DNA from: Tenacibaculum finnmarkense
GTDB taxonomy: Bacteria > Bacteroidota > Bacteroidia > Flavobacteriales > Flavobacteriaceae
Assembly (NCBI RefSeq): GCF_900239185.1
Contig: NZ_OENA01000058.1
Coordinates: 1-37,496 of the forward strand
Length of the DNA stretch: 37,496 bases
Direction of reading: 5' to 3'
Part shown: positions 8,609 to 17,500 of the stretch, piece by piece
How positions within the stretch are numbered: the first letter of the stretch is position 1
Layout: each line of letters starts with the position of its first letter
Notes under the pieces: model-generated
Database searches by the model: none
Told to the model about the DNA's origin: nothing
What the model saw: the letters and a program-made list of their open reading frames with translations, nothing else
Made by a program: the position numbers and the translations under genes

Positions 8609-10159
8609 TTATAGGTGTTCCATTTTATGAAAAATAGTATTATAATTTGTTTGTATAGCTATAATTTCAATCTCTTCTAATACTGAAAATTCTTTTTTTA
8701 GTGCACGTTTTGATAAAACACCTTCATTCTGTTCTAAAAATCGAATAAGGATTGCAATTGTTTTGTCAGGCATTTCAAAATGATTGTCTAAGTATTTTTT
8801 AAATTGATCATATTTTTGAAGATAACGAACTTCTTCAGGTATAATTCTGACAAGTGTGTCTTCTACACAATCGTATAAAAATTCAGCTTGCTTTGTAGCG
8901 TCAAAATAACGATAAAAATCAATGGTGTTATTTGTGACCTTAATGTTATGATTTTCCGTTTCTTTCCATGTTATGTAGTCTAATAATGGATGAGAATAAG
9001 ATTCTAAAACAGTTTTATAATCATTAATATGCTCTAAAATTGAGGCAGAAACAGGAAAAATAACTCCTTGTTGTGTAAATTTCTTTTTAGCTAAAATATG
9101 ATGCATTATATAACGATGCAAACGACCATTTCCGTCTATAAAAGGGTGTGTAAATACAAAACCAAATGATATGGTTGCAGCGGCTAAAACAGCATCATAA
9201 CTGTCATCTTGTAATAGTGTATTTGTATCTATTACTCCATTTAATAATTTAGGAATATCTTCTTCTTTTGCAGAAATATGATCTGGAATAGGTTCTCCTG
9301 AGTTTCTATCATGATCTCCCACAAAACCACCTTCTTTCCTTAAGCCCATTTCTATAAACCTACTGTTTTCTATAATTATTTGTTGTAAACGCTCAAGCTC
9401 GGCAATACTTAATGAGTTTCCACCTGCTTGACCAATTGCTTTACCCCAGCGTATAGCTCTATTATTCCCAGGGTTTTCACCCTCTATAGTAAAAGATGCT
9501 TTAGAGTCTTTTAATAATAAAAAAGAAGAAGCGCGTTGCAATATATCTTTATGTATGCTATTTAGAATTGTATTTTTTTTTCGAGATAAATTAGCCTTAA
9601 TATAGTTTTCTAGCTTTTCAGTTTTAAAAATTAATGGACAAAAATCCACCGTTCCAGGAAGGTTATTAATAACTTTATGCCTTGCAGATTCTTCTCCTTT
9701 TATTGTGTATTGGATGTTAGCGTCAAGTAGTTGAATGTATTTACGTTTCTTTAAATCTATTGCTACATCAATTTGTTCTTGTTGAAGCCATTCGTATATA
9801 AACCAAATCTTTCGACTATATTGACCAGATGGTTCTATGTGTAGAATCTCTTTTATTTGGTCTTTTGTAATTACTTTAAATAACGCTTTAAATAATAGTA
9901 AATTAATCCCTTCATATTTAATAGCAAATACCAACTGTTTGTACAATGTCTCTTCTGGCTGGTATGAAGTCGGAAATACTTGCCAATGGTCATTATTATA
10001 TTTTTTGCTTTTTTTAGTTATTAGAGATAGTCTATTTGGAAAAGGTATTGGTAATTTTAAACTTTCTATTATAGCAGCATAACCCACTATTTTTCCTCTT
10101 TCAGGTGTATTTCTTCCTTGAAAAAATGAAGTTTCATTTAATGGTATTATTATTTCCAT
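8609..10159 (-). CDS. Fic-domain protein (AMPylase family), 516 residues
   Basis: Fic enzymes transfer AMP or another nucleotide part to a target-protein hydroxyl. The core motif HPFxxGNGRxxR is intact at residues 338-349 (HPFIDGNGRLHR), with catalytic His338. An inhibitory-helix motif (S/T)xxxE(G/N) is at 222-227 (SFTIEG), ahead of the Fic core, so this reads as an N-terminally self-inhibited (class II) Fic protein whose Glu226 would block ATP until released. About 200 residues of unrecognised sequence precede it. The C-terminal ~80 residues may form a small helical or winged-helix domain (EGVLSKRALKKEFSVLEE). It stands alone, with its own promoter-like region, between two small genes and the helicase/PLD/CARF operon. 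A role in defence or as a toxin is inferred from position. Confidence 0.92.
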   Translation of the reverse strand: MEIIIPLNETSFFQGRNTPERGKIVGYAAIIESLKLPIPFPNRLSLITKKSKKYNNDHWQVFPTSYQPEETLYKQLVFAIKYEGINLLLFKALFKVITKDQIKEILHIEPSGQYSRKIWFIYEWLQQEQIDVAIDLKKRKYIQLLDANIQYTIKGEESARHKVINNLPGTVDFCPLIFKTEKLENYIKANLSRKKNTILNSIHKDILQRASSFLLLKDSKASFTIEGENPGNNRAIRWGKAIGQAGGNSLSIAELERLQQIIIENSRFIEMGLRKEGGFVGDHDRNSGEPIPDHISAKEEDIPKLLNGVIDTNTLLQDDSYDAVLAAATISFGFVFTHPFIDGNGRLHRYIMHHILAKKKFTQQGVIFPVSASILEHINDYKTVLESYSHPLLDYITWKETENHNIKVTNNTIDFYRYFDATKQAEFLYDCVEDTLVRIIPEEVRYLQKYDQFKKYLDNHFEMPDKTIAILIRFLEQNEGVLSKRALKKEFSVLEEIEIIAIQTNYNTIFHKMEHL

Positions 10160-10521
10160 ACTATAAAGTTATTTAAATTATAATCAAATATAATTAAAAA
10201 ACATGCGCGAATTAAAAATAACGCGCGCATAAGTGTTTATTTTGAAAAAAATACGCGCAAAATGGGATTTAAAAAATAAGAAATGTACAAATCACTTTTT
10301 ATATACTAAAGTTTCAATATAAGAAAGCAATCTGCTACCAAATACAATACTACTAAAGGTAATTATTAAAAGTTATTAAAATAATTATATATTTTAATCT
10401 GTTTTACTAAAGTTTTTAATAATTTTTAATTTCAATTCTTAAAATAATATTTAAGTAGAATTATGCTTATAAATAGTTAATTTTTACGTTGAACAGCTTT
10501 TTTATATGATTTTAGGTCATA
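10160..10521. other. AT-rich intergenic region between the Fic gene and the CARF-AAA+ gene
   Basis: No gene is seen in these 362 bases. The end next to the Fic gene carries a promoter-like element and GCGCG repeats, listed separately. Further right is an exact 11-bp direct repeat, TACTAAAGTTT, at 10304-10314 and 10405-10415. A weak inverted pair (atatga / tcatat, 10506-10525) overlaps the end of the CARF-AAA+ gene, but no convincing terminator follows it on the minus strand. Confidence 0.5.
10185..10259 (-). promoter_or_regulatory. Candidate fic promoter (-7 TATATTTG) with GCGCG operator-like repeats
   Basis: On the minus strand TATATTTG (10192-10185) fits the Bacteroidetes -7 consensus TAnnTTTG and lies 26 bases before the Fic ATG; no good -33 TTG is seen. 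Just upstream is an inverted pair, ATGCGCG (10203-10209) and CGCGCAT (10224-10230), and a third CGCGCA at 10254-10259. These GC-rich words stand out in AT-rich DNA and would cover the -33 region, as expected for a repressor site. The regulator is unknown. Confidence 0.45.
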
Positions 10522-12102
10522 TTATTTTAATCGGTCCATTTTAATGTCTTTAGAAAGCATACTTTCTGAACGTTTTAAATGTATAGCAGCTTCTTTTTTA
10601 CTACCATAAGTATCAATAGACCATTCTGCTAAATCTCTATTAAATCGAGAAATTATTTCATTATATGTTTTTTCTTTAATAAAATAAGTTTCTTTAGTTT
10701 CTATCTTATCTATATTCCATTTTTCAAATTCGGTAATAGCTTTCTCAATAGCAATATCTTTTTTATGACTTTCAAAATAAAAAGCAAGGATATAAGAGGC
10801 TAACTTTTGCATATCTCTAAAATTACCAAATAGTTTTTTTGATTTCAAAAAAGCATGAATTTTTTCATTCCAGATTAAACTCGGCGCATCTTCGAAATTT
10901 GCGACATCGTTCCATACATTTTTCCAATTAAGAATATAGTCTTCTTGACATTCTCTTAAAGAAGGAATTTCTACTATAAACCTAGATATTCTATCAAAAA
11001 AATCATAATCTAACTTGTTTTTTGTTAAGTTTTCAAAAGTAATGTTACTTGCTGTTATTAATCTGAAATTTGTTTTTTCTGGTTGAGTTGATCCTAATGG
11101 TAAATATTTTCCTGTTTGTAATACTTGAATTAATTGACGTTGTAATGGTTTTGATAAATCTTGTATTTCATCTAAGAATAAGATACCGCCATTTTTAAAA
11201 TTGGATAAAATACCATCTTTATCTTTTTCTGCACTAGTAAACGCTCCTTTTTTATATCCAAAAAGTTCTGATTTCATTAATTCTTCAGTAAAAGTACCAC
11301 AGGCTAATTCTGAAAAAGGATAATTTTTGTTATACTTTTTTAAAATTAATTCTCGAACATAAGTCGATTTACCAGTTCCTCTTTCTCCTAATAACAATAT
11401 AGATGCATTTGGGATATGTGAAAATAAAGTGAGTTTATTTTCCGCTTCTTTTCTCTTATAAGATCTTGTTTCGTTTAGGTTTAACTTAATTGTATTGCTT
11501 ATATATTTCTTTTTTAATAATTCACTTAGAAAAATATTAGGTTTAAATTTTATTTCTTCTATATAGGTTGTCTTTTTAATTTTATCAAACTGGCTTGACC
11601 ACAAAGTTGTATTTATAGGTAAGTAACCTGCAGAATTTAACATTAACCAAACTACATGCATTTGCGGTGTTCCTGGAGAAATGTTTATATGTAAATCAAT
11701 ATTATCTTTACTATAAAAATTTTCTTTTAGGAATTTTATCAGACCATCATAAATAGATTGATAATTAGTTACTCCATTAATTGAGATTTTTTTATTTTCA
11801 AATTTAGGAAGCGTTTGAGTTTCTAGTTTTATTGATTCACTGATTTTCCGATTATTTTTTAATCTTTCTTTAATTCTAATATCATTAAATTTATCTAAAA
11901 CTTCTTTGTGTTTTTTTCTTTCAAAAAAAATATCTATTTCAGCTAAATTTTCATTTGATAAATTCTGATTCTGTAAATAATAGACTTTATTTATAATGAT
12001 TTTTTTTTCTAATAATAATGATTTTAAAACCTTTGCAGTAACAATAAAACCATTATTAAAAGCGTCCCATGTTAAAAGTATTTGTTTGTTTTTACTTTGC
12101 AT
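10522..12102 (-). CDS. RtcR-like regulator: CARF-like sensor domain fused to sigma54-activator-type AAA+ domain
   Basis: Residues 1-190 look like a CARF-type Rossmann domain: an early strand (ILLTWDAF) and the ligand-loop motif ISPGTPQM at 141-148. Residues 225-460 are an AAA+ domain of the bacterial enhancer-binding class: Walker A GERGTGKS (239-246), GAFTSA (286-291), Walker B GILFLDEIQ (306-314), and DFFDRISRFIVEIPSLRE (367-384) at the arginine-finger region. The last ~30 residues (SKKEAAIHLKRSE) could be a helix-turn-helix. E. coli RtcR, which controls RNA-repair genes, has the same CARF-AAA+-HTH order. The sigma54 contact loop reads GAFTSA, not the usual GAFTGA. It is the last gene of a five-gene operon, overlapping the PLD gene by 11 bases. 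I infer that it senses a nucleotide or RNA end and activates the operon's own promoter. Confidence 0.85.
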   Translation of the reverse strand: MQSKNKQILLTWDAFNNGFIVTAKVLKSLLLEKKIIINKVYYLQNQNLSNENLAEIDIFFERKKHKEVLDKFNDIRIKERLKNNRKISESIKLETQTLPKFENKKISINGVTNYQSIYDGLIKFLKENFYSKDNIDLHINISPGTPQMHVVWLMLNSAGYLPINTTLWSSQFDKIKKTTYIEEIKFKPNIFLSELLKKKYISNTIKLNLNETRSYKRKEAENKLTLFSHIPNASILLLGERGTGKSTYVRELILKKYNKNYPFSELACGTFTEELMKSELFGYKKGAFTSAEKDKDGILSNFKNGGILFLDEIQDLSKPLQRQLIQVLQTGKYLPLGSTQPEKTNFRLITASNITFENLTKNKLDYDFFDRISRFIVEIPSLRECQEDYILNWKNVWNDVANFEDAPSLIWNEKIHAFLKSKKLFGNFRDMQKLASYILAFYFESHKKDIAIEKAITEFEKWNIDKIETKETYFIKEKTYNEIISRFNRDLAEWSIDTYGSKKEAAIHLKRSESMLSKDIKMDRLK

Positions 12103-13576
12103 ACACTTTTATATTTTTATCTAGCTCATTTAGTTTATATAGAAAATTAGGAATATTACTTATTTTAGAAGCGTTTAACAATAATACTTTTTCTGTTTTT
12201 TGTTTTTTACTTCTTCCTGTTTTAATTTCGATTATTTCACTTTCTGTATTAATAGTTTCAATTTTGATGTAATTATTTATGCTATTAATTTCAGCTTTCA
12301 GTTCTATTGTTAATTGTTTTGAATTAAATTCTTGATGTTCTTTTATTAGAAACAATGAGTTTAAATCTTTTAGTGTTGTTATTTTTTTTGAGATTTTTTT
12401 ATTCTCATGATTTTCAATATGTACTAAACTTGTTAGTTTCCCATCTTTGTTTAAATATTGATATTTATCTGTGTTAATTATTTTATTTTTATGTATGTAT
12501 TCAAAAGGAAAAGTTTCTTTCCAATTGGTGTATATTTTTAATAAGTCATTTTTTTGATTTGTGTTTAATTTTGTTCCAATTTCAAATCCTGTATCCATTC
12601 CATGTGCTTCAAAATTTGCTGAAAAAATATAAGCTTCATTATTGTCAATAATTAAAGATTTTGCATGAATTAAAGGGTGACAAACAATTTTAGCACCATG
12701 TTTAGCAAGTACATCTATATTATCATTAATAGTTTTTAATCTAGGTCTACAATAGATGGTTACTTTTATCTCTGCTTTCAGTTTATCTAAAATTCGTTGT
12801 GATAATTCATGTTTTATATCTAATCCGAAAGTGGAAAGTTGAATTTCTTCTTTTGCTTTTGAAACAGCCTCAAGTAAGGTTTTTTTTAAGTTAGATATTT
12901 CGATATTAGGAGAAGTTAAAAGTATTTCAGATAAATGAGGTAGACTAAATTTATTAATTTTTTTGATTTTATCAAATTGACTAGTATTGGTTTGCTCATC
13001 AGTAGTATGTTCCCAAAAATGATATACAAAAATTTTAAATAGCTCCGTTATTTGAGTGTTAGAAAGTTTAACGGCTAATTCAGGATTTTCAAAAAATGGC
13101 TTTTCATTAAAATTACCTGTAAAAATGTATCCTTTAGAGTTTTTTTTAGGATCGATTAAAATAAATTTAGCATGTAAATTTCCTGCTTGTCTAAATGTGA
13201 AATTATTTTTAAATTTAATTTCCAACATTTTTTTGTACTCTTTGGTTATAAAACTATCTTCTTCATCATAAGGATTTGATTCTAATTTAGCTTCAGCACA
13301 TCCCATTATAAAAATTCTGACGTCTTTTTCTTTTTTTGCTTTTAATAAAGCATCTATTATTTTGGTGTCTTGAATTAAAAAAGACTGTAAGCAAATCATT
13401 TCTTCAGCATTTTCTATATCAGTAATTATTTTATGAAATAAAACACCATTTTTACCAGATTCAATTACAGATAAATTATCATTCTCCGTACTTATCCATT
13501 GTTTATCTGTTGGAATAAAAATATTATTTAGTACTTTTTTGTTTTCGAAACTTTTTGTATATATTAATTCTTTCAT
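12092..13576 (-). CDS. Phospholipase D-superfamily protein with two HKD motifs, likely nuclease
   Basis: Two PLD half-sites are complete. The first is H135-A-K137 with D142, followed by GYIFTGNFNE; the second is H304-A-K306 with D311, followed by AYIFSANFEAHGMDTGFEIG. The Asn/Gly residues after each HKD motif match the family, so one chain can form a whole active site. PLD-fold proteins cut phosphodiester bonds; bacterial relatives beside helicases (for example DrmC of DISARM) are thought to act on nucleic acid. Residues ~360-494 form a Lys/Glu/Ile-rich tail of unknown fold. There is no signal peptide or membrane span, so it is probably cytoplasmic. It lies 10 bases downstream of the unknown 346-residue gene and overlaps the regulator gene. 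It shares the octapeptide SQFDKIKK (199-206) with that regulator. Nuclease activity is inferred. Confidence 0.88.
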   Translation of the reverse strand: MKELIYTKSFENKKVLNNIFIPTDKQWISTENDNLSVIESGKNGVLFHKIITDIENAEEMICLQSFLIQDTKIIDALLKAKKEKDVRIFIMGCAEAKLESNPYDEEDSFITKEYKKMLEIKFKNNFTFRQAGNLHAKFILIDPKKNSKGYIFTGNFNEKPFFENPELAVKLSNTQITELFKIFVYHFWEHTTDEQTNTSQFDKIKKINKFSLPHLSEILLTSPNIEISNLKKTLLEAVSKAKEEIQLSTFGLDIKHELSQRILDKLKAEIKVTIYCRPRLKTINDNIDVLAKHGAKIVCHPLIHAKSLIIDNNEAYIFSANFEAHGMDTGFEIGTKLNTNQKNDLLKIYTNWKETFPFEYIHKNKIINTDKYQYLNKDGKLTSLVHIENHENKKISKKITTLKDLNSLFLIKEHQEFNSKQLTIELKAEINSINNYIKIETINTESEIIEIKTGRSKKQKTEKVLLLNASKISNIPNFLYKLNELDKNIKVYAK

Positions 13577-13586
13577 TGCTTTTTTT

Positions 13587-14627
13587 TTAATAATTTAAAT
13601 AATCTATTGTTTCTAACTTAGTTTTTTTATAAAAATCTTCTTCTTCAAATATTTCTATTAATTGTTGCCTGTTTATACTATTTATTAGGTGATTTTTATA
13701 AAGTTCAAATTTATTTGCAATATCATTTTCAAATTGATTAAATTCTTCATCAGATAAATAATAACGATTGATTCTTTGTTTAAGTAATGCTTCAAACCAT
13801 TTTTTTGCATCGTTTAAATCTTTTGGGTTTACTCTTATATTAGGTATTGTTATTGAATTAAAATATGTTTCTCTGAAAATTGGTTCTTCTATTTTAATAT
13901 TTCTAATTAATGAAATATCTTGATGATTAAAATATTTTAATAAGATGTTTTCTTTAGGAAGATAATTATTATGAAATTCATTTATTAAAATAGATTCAAT
14001 TATGTTTTGTTTATCTTCTTTTTCGTATGAAATAAAATCAACTAATTTAATGGTATAGTTATTCGTATTAAAATCAATTGTAATATTTTCTTCAGCTTGT
14101 TTTAATAATTTAATTTGAGATTCAATTTTATCTATAGTGTAAGAACCTGTGTTGAGTTTTATTATTTTTTCAGGTTTAATTAAAGAATTTAAATGTGAGT
14201 CTATTCTTTTAGTTTCTGTTTTATTATCATCATCATATGGTAATTCTTCTATCTTTACAATTTCAGATGTAAATTCATTTTTTTCAGTGGTCCAAATTTC
14301 TAAAACACCATTTTTTTCTGAGTAAAATGATTTAGTAATAATAGCATTAATTCCAAATTCAGTAAGGAAATAATAGAGATGTGGTTCATTTTCTTGCTCG
14401 TCATAAAGTTTAAAATACCCCATACTAGCCATTCGTATTAATAAATTTTCACAAGCATTTATTGATAAGGGGTATAATAAATTTTCGTGAAGTATTTTTG
14501 CATTTAATTTTTCTTCTTGTTCATAAGCTAATTGTAAAACAGCCATGAATGGAGATTTCTTAATTTTAACTTTATAGTCAGCTAAAACTCGATATTTGTT
14601 TACGGTAATTTCTTTTGTTAATTTCAT
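13587..14627 (-). CDS. Unknown protein with winged-helix-like N-terminus, 346 residues
   Basis: I do not recognise a named family. Residues ~25-115 (SPFMAVLQLAYEQ, LYPLSINACENLLIRMASMGYFKL, YYFLTEFGINAI) have the helix-helix-strand rhythm of a winged-helix domain, with a turn at LTEFG as in MarR/PadR-like folds. The middle (residues ~120-215) is charged and strand-rich. The C-terminal 130 residues are helical and acidic (NDAKKWFEALLKQRINRYYLSDEEF, EIFEEEDFY). There is no catalytic motif, signal peptide or membrane span. It sits between the SF1 helicase (9-base gap) and the PLD gene (10-base gap), so it is likely an adaptor or nucleic-acid-binding partner of those two. The start is the ATG closest to the upstream gene's stop. 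Confidence 0.7.
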   Translation of the reverse strand: MKLTKEITVNKYRVLADYKVKIKKSPFMAVLQLAYEQEEKLNAKILHENLLYPLSINACENLLIRMASMGYFKLYDEQENEPHLYYFLTEFGINAIITKSFYSEKNGVLEIWTTEKNEFTSEIVKIEELPYDDDNKTETKRIDSHLNSLIKPEKIIKLNTGSYTIDKIESQIKLLKQAEENITIDFNTNNYTIKLVDFISYEKEDKQNIIESILINEFHNNYLPKENILLKYFNHQDISLIRNIKIEEPIFRETYFNSITIPNIRVNPKDLNDAKKWFEALLKQRINRYYLSDEEFNQFENDIANKFELYKNHLINSINRQQLIEIFEEEDFYKKTKLETIDYLNY

Positions 14628-14636
14628 GTCTTCTTT

Positions 14637-17498
14637 TTATCTAATAACTCTATTTTTTACTTCTTTAGCAATTTCTTTAAGGGCTTGTAATTGTGTGTGT
14701 TCAGAAAGCCATTTATTATTACCGTAAAGAACTAATTTGTATCGAGCACGTGTTAATGCAACATTTAACCTATTTGGGCTATTATAATGAGCATATTGCG
14801 ATGTTTTTGTAAATGAGAGTAATACCATATCAGCTTCATCTCCTTGAAATTTATCTACTGTACTTAGCGTTATACTAACATTATTTATGGTGAAAAATTT
14901 GTGTTTTTTCTTTTGTTGACTGATGTCTTGTAGCATTTTTTTAAGTTCTGTTTCTTGAGCTCTATAAAAAGTTAAAACAGCAATTTCATAATTACTATTA
15001 TCTTCTTTTGGGTTTGATTGCGCTAGTTTAGTAAACTCATTTAATTCTTCTTTTATTTGTTCAACTTCACCTAAATTTATGATTTTTTCAGAATTATTTT
15101 TATTTTTTGAAGTTCTCTCTTTTTTCTGTGTTGCTGTTTTTTTGTTTTGAACCCAAATAACTAAGTCTTCATTTGGTTTATACCAGTTTAATATTTTATT
15201 TCTTGTTTTAGTAGTTTTTGCTGTTTCTAAATTGGTCTTATCATTTTTGGTATAAAAATGTGTTCTAGAAAGATTAGCTATCTCATCTTCCATTCTATGT
15301 TGATAGGTAAGAGTTTGAAATTTTTGATCTTTAATCTCTTTAAATTGATTAAATCCTTTATAAATTAATTTATCTTCATTATAAATTTTTTTATCCTTTG
15401 TTTCTCTTTGTTTTTCACCAGTTCCTACTTGTAATAACTCCAATATAGAAGGAAATGCGACTCTTCTTAATTTTTCAATTTCATCTTGATATTCTTCAGG
15501 AACTAGAAAATTAAATTCTTTTTTAAGTTCTGAATTTGAATTTTCATCCAAGCGATATTGATACATTTGACTTAATTTACTACCTACTGTGTCTTTCCAT
15601 TGCTCTGTTGGATTACTAATAAATTCATAATTATAAACAATTTTTTTAGCATTGTTTTTTCTGTTTTTATGAAATTTTCTTTGGGTGTTATTAAACGAAA
15701 TGCTATCAATAAAGCCTTCGAATAGTTGAGCTTTTACATAAATATATTTTTCAATAATTTTTTTATGATTTTCCGTTGGTTCACAGATAATTAAATCTAC
15801 GCTATTTAGCTTTAAGATATTAATGTCGCTAGGCTCAAAATTTTTAGGGAGTTTAAAAACTACATAATCTTCAAAATCATTTTCATTGTGTTTTGTAGAA
15901 AATAGTATTTTAACTATTTTTTTATTCCAATCAGCTTGTTCAGCTAGCTTTTTATTTAATTGAAAAGCGGTAATCAGTTTTTCTTTTTCATCATTATCTT
16001 TTATGATGATATCAACATTTTCACTTATAAGGTCATCTTCTGTGTAAGGAGATAATTGATTAACATCACCAACTAATATCCATTTTTTAGCATATAAGGC
16101 AGGAACAATAAAATCTAGAAAGGTTACTTTAGAACTTTCATCAACAATCATCACATCAAAAACCTCTTGTATTCCACCTTTTTTAATATCAGGATGTTGT
16201 AATATTCCTATCATAGTTCCTCCAACTAAATTTGCTGATTTTAATATAATATCATCAAAATTTTGGTCATTATTTCTGTAGTCACTAGGTTGGCTAATAC
16301 TATCTAATAGTGTTTTTCCGCTATCAGTATTTTTTTTATTTCTTATGTTTTTAGAAATTTCTTCTTTTGTTTTCTTTATGAAGGTTTTTAATTCGTAAGG
16401 CTCTACGGTTTCTTTTCTAATACTATCAATATTAGAAGCTATTCTTATAGGAACAACTAATCCTTCACATTCTTTTTTGTAAGAAGTAAGTATTCTGTGA
16501 ATAACATTATCTACAGCAACATGTGTTGCTGAAACTAATAAAACTCGTTTATTTTCTTTTATTAATTGAATAATCAATTCAACAATAGCTGTTGTTTTTC
16601 CAGATCCAGGAGGTCCTTCTAATAAAGCAAAATCTTTAGTTTGTAGCGCATTTCTTACAAAATTTTGCTGTTCTTTTGTACCGTCATATTTCTCAGGCTT
16701 ATTTAATATTTTAAAATCAATTTCATTAGAATAATTTTCTATATTATCTTTAAAGTAATGCTTTGCTTTATCAGATAAATCAAATAATTTTTGTATTGGT
16801 GTGTGATGTGTAGATGGTTTATCCCTTAATCTTTTAATAGCATTTCTTTGCTTTATTAATTGAGAGTCATCGGCTTTTAAATAAATGAAATTTAAATTAT
16901 CAATAGTATCAAGAGTTATTTGTTTATTAATAGAATCTCTTGTTTTTATTTTTATTTCATTCGTTTTATTGCTTTTTTTGTCTGCTTTTGGTTGTTCTGA
17001 ATAAACAAATTCTGTACTTCGTTCAAATAATTCTGTTTCAACTTTTTTAGCATCTCTATTTTTTAAATTATCTATTTCTAAAGAAAAAAGAGTTGCAGGT
17101 GTTGTTTTGAGTGATATATTATTGTTGTTAAGTATTATTGTAATTGTTGTTACATTGATATTGGTTTTTAATACAATAAAACTGTGTTTTTCGTTTTTAT
17201 CAATTATTTCAGTTTTTTGTTTTTTATCGTTAATGAAAACTGTGTTTATTTTATCAAAAAATTGTTTTTTATTTTTTTTTTCATTACTGAATTTTATATA
17301 ATACCTTATTTTTTCTTTTCTGACAGGTATTTTTATAGCTCCATTTTTTTGAATTACTTCGATACTTTTTTTTATATAACTTTCGTATTCTTTTAACCCG
17401 TATTCTATTCCTTGAATTATTTTACCTTTACTAAAATTATTATCAGTTGTTTTTATTGAATTAGCATGGTGTAAGTTTGTCGGTTTTATTTCTCTCAT
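14637..17498 (-). CDS. Large SF1 (Upf1/Dna2-like) helicase, 953 residues
   Basis: It has Walker A GPPGSGKT at 295-302, motif Ia LLVSATHVAVDNV at ~320-332, Walker B IVDESSK and motif III GDVNQLSPY at ~450-487, and motifs V/VI near the C-terminus (TVDKFQGDEADMVLLS, NRLNVALTRAR). This order marks an SF1B-type DNA or RNA helicase of the Upf1/Dna2/Sen1 kind. The first ~270 residues are a Lys/Asn-rich region I do not recognise, ending at a Q-motif-like GTKEQQNF (273-280). About 300 residues lie between motif III and the C-terminal motor motifs, more than usual, which suggests an inserted domain. It starts 2 bases after the DUF4258 stop and is followed by the unknown winged-helix-like gene. It probably moves on or unwinds nucleic acid for the PLD protein; this is inferred from the operon. 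Confidence 0.9.
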   Translation of the reverse strand: MREIKPTNLHHANSIKTTDNNFSKGKIIQGIEYGLKEYESYIKKSIEVIQKNGAIKIPVRKEKIRYYIKFSNEKKNKKQFFDKINTVFINDKKQKTEIIDKNEKHSFIVLKTNINVTTITIILNNNNISLKTTPATLFSLEIDNLKNRDAKKVETELFERSTEFVYSEQPKADKKSNKTNEIKIKTRDSINKQITLDTIDNLNFIYLKADDSQLIKQRNAIKRLRDKPSTHHTPIQKLFDLSDKAKHYFKDNIENYSNEIDFKILNKPEKYDGTKEQQNFVRNALQTKDFALLEGPPGSGKTTAIVELIIQLIKENKRVLLVSATHVAVDNVIHRILTSYKKECEGLVVPIRIASNIDSIRKETVEPYELKTFIKKTKEEISKNIRNKKNTDSGKTLLDSISQPSDYRNNDQNFDDIILKSANLVGGTMIGILQHPDIKKGGIQEVFDVMIVDESSKVTFLDFIVPALYAKKWILVGDVNQLSPYTEDDLISENVDIIIKDNDEKEKLITAFQLNKKLAEQADWNKKIVKILFSTKHNENDFEDYVVFKLPKNFEPSDINILKLNSVDLIICEPTENHKKIIEKYIYVKAQLFEGFIDSISFNNTQRKFHKNRKNNAKKIVYNYEFISNPTEQWKDTVGSKLSQMYQYRLDENSNSELKKEFNFLVPEEYQDEIEKLRRVAFPSILELLQVGTGEKQRETKDKKIYNEDKLIYKGFNQFKEIKDQKFQTLTYQHRMEDEIANLSRTHFYTKNDKTNLETAKTTKTRNKILNWYKPNEDLVIWVQNKKTATQKKERTSKNKNNSEKIINLGEVEQIKEELNEFTKLAQSNPKEDNSNYEIAVLTFYRAQETELKKMLQDISQQKKKHKFFTINNVSITLSTVDKFQGDEADMVLLSFTKTSQYAHYNSPNRLNVALTRARYKLVLYGNNKWLSEHTQLQALKEIAKEVKNRVIR

Positions 17499-17500
17499 AA

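Noticed and set aside
9837..10082. 81-residue plus-strand ORF
   Set aside because: It lies antisense within the Fic gene, with no motif or start signal.
10522..12102. CARF protein as part of a type III CRISPR or CBASS system
   Set aside because: No cas10, cas7-like or cyclic-oligonucleotide synthase gene is present in the window. The AAA+ partner domain points to an RtcR-like regulator instead.
17107..17396. Two hydrophobic plus-strand ORFs
   Set aside because: They are antisense to the Lys/Asn-rich N-terminus of the helicase; the hydrophobic look comes from reading A-rich codons backwards as Phe/Leu codons.
12092..17498. DISARM defence system (helicase plus PLD)
   Set aside because: The DISARM DUF1998 protein and DNA methylase are missing, and the helicase here is SF1 Upf1-like.
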